The notes under the pieces are model-generated. The model saw only the letters and a program-made list of their open reading frames with translations, had not been told where the DNA came from and ran no database searches. A stretch of 38,044 bases of DNA, taken from the NCBI GenBank assembly GCA_022823625.1, contig JAJEHQ010000004.1:72851-110894 (forward strand), read 5' to 3'. How positions within the stretch are numbered: the first letter of the stretch is position 1; every line of letters starts with the position of its first letter. Position numbers and translations under genes: made by a program. The DNA is from Gammaproteobacteria bacterium (GTDB lineage: Bacteria > Pseudomonadota > Gammaproteobacteria > Arenicellales > JAJDZL01). Positions 1 to 8,368 of this stretch are shown piece after piece.

Positions 1-318
1 GAAGCGTTTACGATTACCATTTCGGAATTTAATGGTCCACATAATCGACTCAGACCCGCGCCGAGGCTGTACCGATGCACCTAGTGGTACCACATCCGCA
101 TAGTGTCGAACTTCAATCGCTTGCTGCGGGCAAATCTTTACACAAGCATAACACTCCCAGCACTGTTCAGGTTCCTGGTTAAATGCCTTCATGGCATGCC
201 CTGTCATCGAACCATCCTTGTCCAGCAGCATCAAATCGTGTGGACAAATATACATGCAGGCTGTTTTGTCCTGTCCTTCACAGCCATCACATTTGTCTGT
301 TCTTACATAAGTCGGTAT
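1..318 (-). CDS. aprB: Adenylylsulfate reductase beta subunit AprB (3' truncated by window edge)
   Basis: Electron-transfer subunit of APS reductase, the cytoplasmic AprBA complex that interconverts sulfite+AMP and APS in sulfur oxidation or sulfate reduction. The reverse-strand translation gives 106 residues that match the family from its first residues. The first cysteine cluster is C10, C13, C21, C25; the second is C53, C56, C59, C63. All eight ligands for two [4Fe-4S] clusters are present. The stretch VRHYADVVPLGASVQP is typical of AprB. The family is about 150 residues, so the last third lies outside the window, where aprA would be expected. Where AprB normally starts (M-P-T-Y/F-V-R-T) the codon at 316-318 is ATA, not ATG. 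There is no ATG back to the in-frame stop at 340-342, yet AAGGAG sits 9 bases upstream. The start is therefore either a rare ATA or a sequence error. The identity is certain; only the start is open. Confidence 0.93.
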   Translation of the reverse strand, partial: MPTYVRTDKCDGCEGQDKTACMYICPHDLMLLDKDGSMTGHAMKAFNQEPEQCWECYACVKICPQQAIEVRHYADVVPLGASVQPRRGSESIMWTIKFRNGNRKRF

Positions 319-757
319 AGGCTTTGTCTCCTTACTCTCTTACAAAATCAATAGCAAAACGACACAAAATGTCGTCTCTGTTAACTTAGGAAAGCGAATC
401 GCACTTTGGGCCATTCACTGAATTCGGATCTTGGTGCAAACTGATATCAAAATGCCACACCAGTGCTTGGGCTATTAGCATACACCAATTTGTCTATGTG
501 TTCAACTCACAAAGCGACAATTGCCGACTATTTACTTTTTCATTTTATAGCCAATTCTCAGAACTATTATTCGAAGGATTAAGCTATTTTTAGTTTCTAT
601 ATTTCAAATGATACCTAAATTTGAGTAGCTGTATTCGTACCGATTTTTTAAGCTAGAGTGATGTTATTTTCAGTCTGTATACGCTTTGAATTCTGTATAA
701 ATCGCGTTCAGATTCAAGGCTTTTCACTTTTGTAATCTGGAACGAGGCAACAACAAA
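319..757. other. Intergenic region between divergent aprB and betC
   Basis: This stretch of about 440 bases is AT-rich with no convincing reading frame. It must hold the outward promoters of aprB (leftward) and betC (rightward). The strong aprB ribosome binding site AAGGAG lies on the minus strand at 328-333. A TATAAA lies at 696-701, but no good -35 box is correctly spaced, so I assign no promoter. No clear terminator, repeat or RNA was seen. Confidence 0.5.
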
Positions 758-2299
758 ATGAAGGCTCCAAACATACTGATTCTAATGGCCGATCAATTGG
801 CACCGCACTACACGAGTACCTATGGTCACCAAATCGTAAAAACCCCAAACATGGACCGCTTAGCGGAACGCGGCTGTCGGTTCGATGCAGCTTACACACC
901 TTATCCGCAGTGTGCACCAGCCCGATTTTCGATGCTATCGGGACAGCAATCCTGGAAAATCAGAGCGTATGACAATGCTGCTGAGTTTTCATCATCCATT
1001 CCGACCATCTGCCATTATCTGGGACACATGGGTTATCACACCTCCCTGTCTGGAAAAATGCACTTTATCGGACCCGACCAGCTGCACGGATTTACAGAAC
1101 GGCTGACAACCGACATCTATCCGGCTGATTATGCGTTCACACCGAACTGGGAGGCCGCCGATCTGCGAGATGACACCTGGTATCACAATATGGACAGCGT
1201 TCACGAGGCTGGCGTTGCCGATATGACATTTCAACTGGAGTTTGACGACGAAGCTGCATTCCAAGGTATCCGAAAAATTTGGGAATATGCGCGTAATCCT
1301 GAGTCACAACCGTTCATGCAGGTCACCTCGTTTACCCATCCACACGACCCCTATGTTGCCGGACGCAGATGGTGGAATCTTTATTCGCAAGACAGCATTG
1401 ACATGCCTCAATTTGACATAGATTCAATTCCGCAAGATCCACATAGCCAGCGTCTACTGGTCGGTATGCAGGCTGATGTGTCGCCACCATCTGAATTATC
1501 GGTACTCAATGCTCGCCGGGCTTATTACGCCAATACTTCCTATATTGATGATTGGGTGGGACAGTTTATCGACACGCTCGAACAAACGCGAATGCTGGAC
1601 AATACCATCGTGATCGTCACTGCTGATCACGGCGACATGCTGGGTGAGCGGGGTTTGTGGTACAAAATGTGTTTCTTTGAACAGTCGGTCCGGGTGCCGT
1701 TGATAGTGGCAGGACCTGACATTCAGCAAGCATCGATTCCAAATGCGTGTTCGATATTGGACTTGCTGCCAACTTTGCTGGATCTGGCATCAGGTGGCAC
1801 TGACCGTACTGTAGACCTGGTTGATTCAATTGACGGTCGCAGTTTACACAAGCTGCTGACGCGCGATGGGACAGACAATGAGAGTTTTACTGTCAGTGAG
1901 TATTCAGCCGAATGCGCTTCTCACCCGATGGTGATGATTCGTAGGAACCAATACAAGTACGTTTACTGCGACATTGATCCTCCCCAGTTGTTCGATTTAG
2001 AACTCGACCCGAACGAACTGAATAATCTGGCACAAAGCCCATCACATAAGGAAATTACCGATTCATTTCGGGAGGAAGTTCTTGCCCGCTGGGATCTCAA
2101 AAAAATAAGAAGCGAAATCATGGCAAATCAGAAGGCAAGGCTTCTGATTCACGAATCCATGGCAAAAAATCCAAAATTGTCCTGGGATTATCAACCTTAC
2201 CAAGATGCGTCACAGGCTTATGTCAGAACACATAAAACTTGGATAGACATGGCGACAAATTCCCGATTCCCGCGATTCAACGACAAAATGGCAAGCTGA
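758..2299 (+). CDS. betC: Choline-sulfatase BetC
   Basis: Type I sulfatase of 513 residues that hydrolyses choline-O-sulfate to choline and sulfate, giving both a glycine-betaine precursor and a sulfur source; cytoplasmic, with no signal peptide. The catalytic motif CxPxR type is seen as C52-A-P-A-R56, where C52 would be converted to formylglycine. Metal and substrate residues include D12, the SFTHPHDPY block (191-199) and D290-H291 in TADHGDMLGERG. The stretch SGKMHFIGPDQLHGF (98-112) and the C-terminal choline-sulfatase extension (WDYQPYQDAS) separate it from general arylsulfatases. Length matches BetC (about 505-515). The ATG follows an A/G-rich leader (ggaacgaggcaacaacaaa). There is no adjacent betAB or betI, so the later steps must be encoded elsewhere. 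The Rieske oxygenase at 4.1-5.1 kb might act on quaternary amines, but that is only inference. Confidence 0.93.
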   Translation: MKAPNILILMADQLAPHYTSTYGHQIVKTPNMDRLAERGCRFDAAYTPYPQCAPARFSMLSGQQSWKIRAYDNAAEFSSSIPTICHYLGHMGYHTSLSGKMHFIGPDQLHGFTERLTTDIYPADYAFTPNWEAADLRDDTWYHNMDSVHEAGVADMTFQLEFDDEAAFQGIRKIWEYARNPESQPFMQVTSFTHPHDPYVAGRRWWNLYSQDSIDMPQFDIDSIPQDPHSQRLLVGMQADVSPPSELSVLNARRAYYANTSYIDDWVGQFIDTLEQTRMLDNTIVIVTADHGDMLGERGLWYKMCFFEQSVRVPLIVAGPDIQQASIPNACSILDLLPTLLDLASGGTDRTVDLVDSIDGRSLHKLLTRDGTDNESFTVSEYSAECASHPMVMIRRNQYKYVYCDIDPPQLFDLELDPNELNNLAQSPSHKEITDSFREEVLARWDLKKIRSEIMANQKARLLIHESMAKNPKLSWDYQPYQDASQAYVRTHKTWIDMATNSRFPRFNDKMAS

Positions 2300-2364
2300 T
2301 TCCAACCTTGAGATTGACTACGATCAGAACTTTCTTTCAATCAGCTGCAACCAGCGGGAAAAAT

Positions 2365-2868
2365 TCAAGATGGTGTCAGTGAAATCGCATTGATCCGCGC
2401 GGCCAGTGTTTCCGGGCTTGGATCATCCAATACAGTACTCACCAGGTCTGAAACTGCGGAACGGGCTATACGCAGCGTCTGCTCGAATGCTTGTTTTTGC
2501 GCCTCTGAAGGCCCTGCTACTGCAGCCGGATCGACCATACTCCACTGTGCAGAAACCGGAGACGAAGGCCAAACCGGACAAACCTCGGCAACAGTGTTCG
2601 CACAAACAGTCACCACTATGTCCATGGTAGGTGCTAAGTCTTCCGCGAACTCATCCCAGCTATTGGACTTAAGTTCATCGGTCGAAATCCCAAATTTTCT
2701 CAGGATTTCCAGTGCCATCGGGTGAACTTCATATTTAGGCTGACTACCCGCACTAAATGCCTTAAACCGCTTGTTACCCAAGTGATTAAGCATAGCCTCA
2801 CATAGTATGCTGCGCGCTGAATTGCCACTGCACAGAAATAGCACATTGAATTGTTTTTTTGCAGTCAA
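2365..2868 (-). CDS. arsC: Arsenate reductase ArsC, low-molecular-weight phosphatase type
   Basis: Cytoplasmic reductase converting arsenate to arsenite, of the low-MW protein tyrosine phosphatase fold. With the proposed start it has 167 residues. The P-loop C13-S-G-N-S-A-R19-S begins at the nucleophile cysteine. The relay cysteines C89 and C97 sit in TVCANTVAEVCPVWP, and the general-acid aspartate in VDP at 113. This layout is the proteobacterial ArsC subgroup rather than a plain tyrosine phosphatase. An in-frame extension upstream would overlap the divergent SDR gene, so I choose the TTG at 2866-2868 (MTAKKQFNVLFLC), which starts exactly where the fold begins; the nearby ribosome binding site is weak. 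No arsenite pump (arsB/acr3) or arsR is adjacent. It converges on betC. Confidence 0.85.
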   Translation of the reverse strand: MTAKKQFNVLFLCSGNSARSILCEAMLNHLGNKRFKAFSAGSQPKYEVHPMALEILRKFGISTDELKSNSWDEFAEDLAPTMDIVVTVCANTVAEVCPVWPSSPVSAQWSMVDPAAVAGPSEAQKQAFEQTLRIARSAVSDLVSTVLDDPSPETLAARINAISLTPS

Positions 2869-3016
2869 AGTCGTACCTGTTAGATGGTGAGGTGAACTTG
2901 GCTTGATAAAATCAAGATTATATTGACTTGCGTGAAACTTCTGAATTGTGGCAAAATTTTCCGCATCTTGAAAACTCGCCGACTCTGGAAACAGCACATG
3001 ACAATAGGAGCTCAAA

Positions 3017-3763
3017 ATGGCTAAGGTAATACTCATTACTGGCGGTAGCAGAGGTATAGGTGCGGCCACAGCAAATTTGGCTGCTCAAAACGGCTACAGG
3101 GTGGCAGTGAACTATGTTGCGCATAAACACCGTGCAGAGGAGGTGGTTGACCAAGTTCGATCAGCTGGGGGTGATGCCATTGCTTTGCGGGCTGACGTAT
3201 CCGATGAACAGCAGGTGATGGAAATGTTTAACCAACTTGATGAGCACTTTGGTACGATTGACGCACTAGTCAACAACGCCGGCGTTCTTGCTCCTCTCTC
3301 CCCTGTTGTGAACATAGACTCACAACGAATCAGACGGATATTTGATGTAAATGTGGTTGGGTCGTTTATATGTGCGCGAGAAGCAATTCGGCGAATGTCG
3401 ACTGACCATAACGGCCAAGGTGGTTCAATTATCAACTTAACTTCAGGTGCTGCGCGTCTCGGCGCGGCAAATGACTATGTCGACTATGCTGCATCAAAGG
3501 CGGCGATCGACACCTTTACAATTGGACTGGCAAAAGAAGTTGCAACACAGGGCATTCGAGTCAATGCGGTTCGAGCTGGATTCATTAAGACTGAAATGCA
3601 TCAAAGCGTCGGTGGGAGTGAGAGAATTGAAAGTTTGAAACACACCATCGCGATGCAAAGAGCTGGTCTTCCAGAGGAAATTGCTGAAGCAATTTTGTGG
3701 TTGCTATCGGACAGCTCGTCCTATTGCACCGGTACGATTCTGGATGTCACCGGCGGTCGATAA
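3017..3763 (+). CDS. SDR family NAD(P)-dependent oxidoreductase
   Basis: Classical short-chain dehydrogenase of 248 residues, similar to the glucose-1-dehydrogenase/YgfF-like branch; cytoplasmic, substrate unknown. The cofactor loop TGGSRGIG is at 8-15, the structural NNAG at 86-89, the catalytic serine at 143 (NLTSGAA) and YAASK with Y157 and K161. The C-terminus DVTGGR is typical. A good ribosome binding site (AGGAG) precedes the ATG by 6 bases. No hydrophobic segments. It is divergent from arsC with about 150 bases between and stands alone, so context gives no substrate. Confidence 0.88.
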   Translation: MAKVILITGGSRGIGAATANLAAQNGYRVAVNYVAHKHRAEEVVDQVRSAGGDAIALRADVSDEQQVMEMFNQLDEHFGTIDALVNNAGVLAPLSPVVNIDSQRIRRIFDVNVVGSFICAREAIRRMSTDHNGQGGSIINLTSGAARLGAANDYVDYAASKAAIDTFTIGLAKEVATQGIRVNAVRAGFIKTEMHQSVGGSERIESLKHTIAMQRAGLPEEIAEAILWLLSDSSSYCTGTILDVTGGR

Positions 3764-3770
3764 ACTTCAC

Positions 3771-3791
3771 TTGAGTTTCGGGAAAACTCAA
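3771..3791 (+). terminator. Weak hairpin downstream of the SDR gene
   Basis: A perfect 8-bp stem TTGAGTTT/AAACTCAA with a 5-base loop starts 8 bases after the SDR stop codon. There is no run of T after it on either strand, so it may be a weak or Rho-assisted end, or chance. Confidence 0.3.
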
Positions 3792-3858
3792 ACGACTCAT
3801 CGGTGATGCTACAATCTAAGCGTTTTTCACCTTGTAATTAATTGTGAATCATAGGTTC

Positions 3859-4062
3859 ATGTCACGCACAAATATAGATATCGACGACAAGGCATGTGCC
3901 GCTGTGATGCGTAGATTTTGTCTTTCCACCAAACGCGACGCGGTAAACCTTGCGCTCCGCGCGCTTGCAAGTGAACCCTTTAGTATTGAGGAGGCTCGCA
4001 GCATGCGCGGCTCGGGATGGATTTGCGAACTTGATGATATGCGTAGCAATCGTAAATTTTGA
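3859..4062 (+). CDS. VapB-type antitoxin, orphan (type II toxin-antitoxin)
   Basis: A 67-residue protein matching the VapB/DUF2191 antitoxin pattern: a ribbon-helix-helix N-terminus (TNIDIDDKA), then [13 protein letters not shown], then the toxin-binding tail with RGSGW and LDDMR. Such proteins bind their own operator as dimers and neutralise a PIN-domain VapC ribonuclease, whose gene normally follows with a small overlap. Here the next gene is an oxygenase on the opposite strand after 34 bases, and no PIN-domain frame is present, so this is an orphan. I prefer ATG at 3859 because the family begins at M-R/S-T-T/N-I-D; a GTG lies 15 bases upstream. Confidence 0.75.
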   Translation: MSRTNIDIDDKACAAVMRRFCLSTKRDAVNLALRALASEPFSIEEARSMRGSGWICELDDMRSNRKF

Positions 4063-4096
4063 TTTCGATCGATACTGAATCCCGAAATTTCTGTAT

Positions 4097-5137
4097 TCAT
4101 TCTCCGTCGAGCAGAATGTCTTTGACAATCTGTTGAAATCGTGCGACATGTTTTTCCATTGAGGGTGATAACGGACCTGGAGTAAATACACCCGCACGCA
4201 AGTTCCTAGTAACTTCGGTGCAAATACCAAAATCTTCTTCGACAATCTGTTTGCCCCAGTCAAATGCCTCCTGTTTGGCTGCGTCATCGAGTTTACCGTA
4301 CCAAGACCAGTTAACTGACCGGACATGGTTAGTACTCTTTGACTCTACACGTTCTGCTTTGAATATTTTGTCACCCAGGACCAGCTGCAGTCCCGGAAAG
4401 TGATAAACCCATAGTCCCTTTGCACCCCTGGCCTCTCGGGCACCACCGCTCGCACCATGGGTAACGTCAAACGCAACCGACCGACCGTCGTTGACTGAAA
4501 ATAACTGCACATCTCTGCCAGCCAGAGCCTTACCCAAGCGCGGGTGAATGAGATTGAGGTGGTATCCTTCTACTGTGTTATCGCAGTAAGTTTTCCAGTT
4601 GAGCTCTCCTTCAACGGTAAACTCACCATAGTAGTCAAGACTGGATGGACCTGGGAAATCGGCACACAGCCCCGAAACCTCACCCAACCATTCTTCAAAT
4701 CCCACTCCCTTATCTCGCGCAGTTTTGACGAAAACAAGTCCGTTCCAGACATGCACCTCAATTTTATGCAATGAGAGTGAATTCTTTTCATCCCCCAAAT
4801 CTTCACCGAATCTTGGTGTGTTCTGCAACCGGCCATGATCATCATAAAGCCATCCGTGATAAGGACAACGAACCGAATTAATCCCGACACCGAGACCTTC
4901 CTTAAGCAGTGTTGAGCCTCGATGCCGGCAGATATTTAAGAATGCACGCAGTATCCCATCCTGAGAACGAAGCACAAACACCGGCCAGCCGCAGATACGA
5001 TCACACAGATAGTCACCCGGGTTCGATACCAGATGCGATGGGCCCATAAGCCACCAGCTAGGAAGAAAAATTCGATCCCGCTCCCTGGCGTAAATCTCTG
5101 AGTCTATGTACCAGTCTGCTTCGAGCGTTTTTACCAT
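4097..5137 (-). CDS. Rieske-type aromatic-ring-hydroxylating oxygenase, alpha subunit
   Basis: Terminal oxygenase of 346 residues with a Rieske [2Fe-2S] domain followed by a mononuclear-iron catalytic domain. The Rieske ligands are C70-x-H72 and C91-x-x-H94 (CRH, CPYH). The iron site is D186...E190...H193...H198 in DNTVEGYHLNLIHP, with an acidic third ligand likely near EEDFGICTEV. Such enzymes use reductase-supplied electrons and O2 to hydroxylate aromatics or to demethylate or cleave quaternary amines. It is shorter than many ring-hydroxylating alpha subunits (about 420-450), and no beta subunit or reductase is adjacent. It lies 20-30 bases downstream of an alpha/beta hydrolase and a flavin monooxygenase on the same strand, which suggests a small catabolic operon. 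The substrate cannot be read from the sequence. Confidence 0.85.
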   Translation of the reverse strand: MVKTLEADWYIDSEIYARERDRIFLPSWWLMGPSHLVSNPGDYLCDRICGWPVFVLRSQDGILRAFLNICRHRGSTLLKEGLGVGINSVRCPYHGWLYDDHGRLQNTPRFGEDLGDEKNSLSLHKIEVHVWNGLVFVKTARDKGVGFEEWLGEVSGLCADFPGPSSLDYYGEFTVEGELNWKTYCDNTVEGYHLNLIHPRLGKALAGRDVQLFSVNDGRSVAFDVTHGASGGAREARGAKGLWVYHFPGLQLVLGDKIFKAERVESKSTNHVRSVNWSWYGKLDDAAKQEAFDWGKQIVEEDFGICTEVTRNLRAGVFTPGPLSPSMEKHVARFQQIVKDILLDGE

Positions 5138-5166
5138 TTTCGATCTGAGTCAATTTATGAATGAGT

Positions 5167-5958
5167 TTACCGAGCCAGGTCTTCTGTCTTGCGACAAGCA
5201 ATAAAGTTCACAATCTGTTCGGCCACTGTTGGACCGGCTTCCAACAGAATTGAGTGCTTTATTCGAGGCAAGATCACAAGTTGTGAATCTGGCAGCTGAT
5301 CAGCAATCATTCGATTAAGCCGCGGATTACATCCACCATCATTTGCACCAGTTAGCACCAAAGCAGGTGCCGTAATTTCATGCAGCCAAGGCATCATATC
5401 CGTACCAGCATAAATTCTAAACACGTTAAGAAAGCTTTCAGCATCAGTCTCAACTACCTGCTTGAGACGCGCGTCGACAATTTCTGGATGCTGCTCGATA
5501 AATTCGTCAGTAAACCAGCGATCGGTCAATGTTTTCAGTACATTCGCAATACCTTCCCGCTCCATCGCACGAACCACATTCCAGACTTTGATGCTGTCAT
5601 CTTCTGTACGACCCGCAGCAGTTGACAGCAGCCCCAACGATTTCACACGGTCTGGATACTTTCTGGCGTAAGCCGGACCAATCATACCACCTAACGAGTG
5701 ACCCGCAAAGTGAGCGCTGTCTACCCTGCTGTGCTGGCGAACCAATTCAAGATCATTGACCAGTTCATCCAATCCAAAATTCGCTTCGGACATTGGCGAC
5801 TGACCGTGATTTCGAAGATCGTAGCTGATGACCTTGAAATGCTGACTCAATATCGGAGTCATAAAACGCCAGATGCTACGGTCCGCACCAATGCCGTGAA
5901 TCAGTATCAAAGGTTCCCCCTGACCTTCAATGCTGAATTCACATTCGATAGCAGTCAT
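5167..5958 (-). CDS. Alpha/beta hydrolase, enol-lactonase-like
   Basis: A 263-residue soluble alpha/beta-hydrolase. The oxyanion motif is in LILIHGIGADRSIW, the nucleophile elbow G-H-S88-L-G-G, the acid in the TGANDGG region and the histidine in RIKHSILLEAG. Overall it looks like 3-oxoadipate enol-lactonase (PcaD) and related ring-fission-product hydrolases, but no other protocatechuate gene is nearby. ATG at 5958 is chosen; a TTG three codons upstream is possible. It sits between the flavin monooxygenase (40 bases upstream) and the Rieske oxygenase (29 bases downstream), as in a catabolic operon. Confidence 0.8.
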   Translation of the reverse strand: MTAIECEFSIEGQGEPLILIHGIGADRSIWRFMTPILSQHFKVISYDLRNHGQSPMSEANFGLDELVNDLELVRQHSRVDSAHFAGHSLGGMIGPAYARKYPDRVKSLGLLSTAAGRTEDDSIKVWNVVRAMEREGIANVLKTLTDRWFTDEFIEQHPEIVDARLKQVVETDAESFLNVFRIYAGTDMMPWLHEITAPALVLTGANDGGCNPRLNRMIADQLPDSQLVILPRIKHSILLEAGPTVAEQIVNFIACRKTEDLAR

Positions 5959-5998
5959 GAATTTCAACCATTGTGTTGTTGGATTCGGGTACCTTTGA

Positions 5999-7015
5999 CT
6001 ACCTCAATTGAGGTATCACCTCTTCGGCAAAACATTGTATAGACTCCAATGTTTCCTCCTGACTGACACCAAAATTTATGTTTAACACCATGCGATCAAT
6101 TCCCAGTTCAACATAAGGCATCAGTCTATCAACCATCTCCCCAGGTGGACAAATCAAGAGGTTTTCGCCAAGCTCCTCAATTGACTGTTTGCGCGGTAGT
6201 GGTCGAATCATCCCAGCATCCACAATGCCTGGCCCGGTGAATACGTTGTCGAATCGACTGTAGTACGCATAAGCTGTTTCAAGGTGAGATTGACGAGCGT
6301 GTTCACTTCGCACAACAAAACCAACCCGTGATAGTGTCAGGGTGAGATTTTCACCTGCCTCTGACAGTTCCTCTTTTGCCCGCCGAAATCAATTGACCTG
6401 TCTTTCCAGCAACCCCTGACCACCAGCGAGCGGAGTTGTTTGAATATGCATGCCGTCCTTCGCATAACTGTAAACCCGGTCTGGATTTACCACTGCGACC
6501 ATCATCGGCGGTCCGCCCACTCTCACTGGACGCGGCATAATCGTTAAGGGTTCGAATTTGTAAAACTGACCATCCCAGGACACCTCTTCTTCACTCAGCA
6601 AAGCTTTCAATACTGCCAAAGCTTCGTCAAAACGCTCCTGTGTTTCAATAATAGGCACACCGAGACGCTCCATTTCAAACTTGTACGCACCGCGCCCCAC
6701 CCCAAGCAATAATCGCTGATCAGTAAATATGTCTGCAGCCACGATTTCACCGGCAAACACCCGCATGTCATGCAAAGGCAAAACAACCACTGATGTGATA
6801 ATTTTAATGTTCCTGGTGTGCGAGGCAATTTTGACAGCGAACTGAAGCGGTGCTGGCATCATGAGAACATTGATCAGATGATGCTCTGTCATGGAGATGG
6901 ATTCAAATCCGAGCTGATCTGCCAGAATCGCCTGCTCCACCATGTCTTTGTAGACTCGATCACCCCCGTATGACTTGTCGGGATAGTCTGCTGACAACTG
7001 AATGCAATAGTCCAT
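5999..7015 (-). pseudogene. Luciferase-like (LLM) flavin-dependent monooxygenase interrupted by in-frame TGA
   Basis: Reading from ATG 7015 the frame encodes an F420/FMN luciferase-family oxidoreductase: SMTEHH at the start of the TIM barrel, then LLLGVGRG. It stops at TGA (6389-6391) after the tail LLERQVN. Without any frame change the next codons read FRRAKEELSEAG and continue through SHLETAYAYYSRF to a stop at 5999. That second part is the expected C-terminal third. The gene is therefore split by a single base change, not a frameshift; TGG (Trp) to TGA would fit the family context. The N-terminal piece alone (about 208 residues) lacks the last barrel strands. The downstream part could restart at GTG 6313, but it would not fold alone. 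Other genes here clearly end in TGA, so recoding is unlikely. Probably a recent pseudogene, or a sequence error. Confidence 0.75.
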
Positions 7016-7147
7016 TTCAAACAAAGAGAATACAGTCGGTTAACGAGTTGTCAACCAGATAGTCGTTAATACCCTACACAAAAGCGATGCTTTCTGATCA
7101 GGTATTAAACTGACGGAAGTGTGTCAAGTAAATTCAAATGCGACAGA

Positions 7148-8368
7148 CTACGCTGCAGATTCGCCCAATGGCTGTCGAACCAGATCTAGCTCGTCAAATA
7201 CGCTAACCAGCGCATCAATAAGGTAGTCGATCATTTCGTCAGTGTGCAGCGGGGTCGGGGTAATCCTTAAGCGTTCGGTACCGACAGGGACAGTAGGGTG
7301 ATTGATATGCTGGACAAAGATATCGTACTTGTTGAGCAGCAGGTGACTGGCCTCTCGACATCGTTTTGCATCGTAGACCATGACGGGCACAATATGACTG
7401 GGGTTAGGCAAGACTGGTAATCCGGCTTCAGTAAGTCTGGATTTGACAACATTGACATTGCGATGCAATCGAATGCGGGCCTGAACATCCTGCTTTACGT
7501 GTTGAACACTCGCTAGTGCTCCAGCTGCAGTGGCCGGAGGCATTGCTGTGGTAAAGATAAAACCACTGCCGAAGCAGCGAATGTAGTCGATCAATAATGC
7601 ACTGGCGGCGATGTATCCACCAACAACACCAAATGCCTTCCCCAATGTCCCCTGGATAACATCAATCCGGTCTGACAACCCCTCGCGCTGCGCGACGCCA
7701 CCACCTGATTCGCCATACAGACCGACAGCATGAACTTCATCCAGATAAGTGAGTGCGTTATATTGGTCAGCCAAATCGCAAAACTCCTTAATGAATCCGA
7801 TATCACCGTCCATCGAATAGACAGACTCGAAAGCAATCAGCTTGGGACGATTGATGTCAACACTCGCAAGTAATTCCTGCAGATGTTCCACATCATTGTG
7901 ACGAAATATATGTCGTTCACATTTACCAAACCGAACACCTTCAATCATGGAGGCGTGATTCAAGGCATCGGAAAATAGCACCATGTCTGGTAGCCCGCCT
8001 AAGGTACTAAGCACGGTTGAATTAGCAACATAACCTGAAGTGAACACCAGCGCACTTTCTTTTTCGTGCAGTTCAGCCAGCTCATCTTCCAGCATCACCA
8101 GCGGATGACTGGTACCGGCAATATTACGGGTGCCGCCAGCACCGGCACCAATTTCCCTGACCGTTGTGCAAATTGCATCGGCGATCACTGGATGCTGACC
8201 CATTCCGAGGTAATCATTGCTGCACCACAAGGTGATTTCCCGACCAACTGAATGATTCATGGCGCGCGGATAGTTACCGGCTCGCCGCTGAAGATCCGTA
8301 AACTCGCGGTAATTTCCCGCGTCCTTGAGACGACCTATCGATTGGGTAAAAAGGGTATCGTAGTTCAT
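7148..8368 (-). CDS. hemA: 5-aminolevulinate synthase (Shemin/C4 pathway)
   Basis: PLP enzyme of 406 residues condensing glycine with succinyl-CoA to 5-aminolevulinate, the first heme precursor. It aligns along its whole length with alphaproteobacterial [17 protein letters not shown] (48-60) and [13 protein letters not shown] (74-86) mark it as ALAS rather than the related KBL or Bio[14 protein letters not shown] and [10 protein letters not shown] follow. D210 in YLDEVHAVG contacts the pyridine nitrogen, and the PLP lysine K244 lies in GTLGKAFG. The tail [12 protein letters not shown] is also ALAS-like. The ATG lacks a strong ribosome binding site. Most gammaproteobacteria use the glutamyl-tRNA (C5) route, so an ALAS here is unusual and suggests transfer from an alphaproteobacterium or a clade-specific trait. 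It is followed after about 130 bases by the oxygenase-type genes on the same strand. Confidence 0.93.
   Translation of the reverse strand: MNYDTLFTQSIGRLKDAGNYREFTDLQRRAGNYPRAMNHSVGREITLWCSNDYLGMGQHPVIADAICTTVREIGAGAGGTRNIAGTSHPLVMLEDELAELHEKESALVFTSGYVANSTVLSTLGGLPDMVLFSDALNHASMIEGVRFGKCERHIFRHNDVEHLQELLASVDINRPKLIAFESVYSMDGDIGFIKEFCDLADQYNALTYLDEVHAVGLYGESGGGVAQREGLSDRIDVIQGTLGKAFGVVGGYIAASALLIDYIRCFGSGFIFTTAMPPATAAGALASVQHVKQDVQARIRLHRNVNVVKSRLTEAGLPVLPNPSHIVPVMVYDAKRCREASHLLLNKYDIFVQHINHPTVPVGTERLRITPTPLHTDEMIDYLIDALVSVFDELDLVRQPLGESAA

Noticed and set aside
103..354. Plus-strand frame over aprB
   Set aside because: It is the antisense shadow of the clear AprB reading, which has all eight cluster cysteines.
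2365..3069. Longer arsC with 67 extra N-terminal residues
   Set aside because: The extension overlaps the start of the divergent SDR gene and does not resemble ArsC; the fold begins at the TTG near 2868.
6389..6391. TGA recoded as an amino acid
   Set aside because: Many genes here end in TGA at exactly the family end, several with TGA overlapping the next start (aroQ, accC, the small ORF before fic, the ORF before tonB). Selenocysteine is also unlikely: no hairpin or Cys/Sec position in this family.
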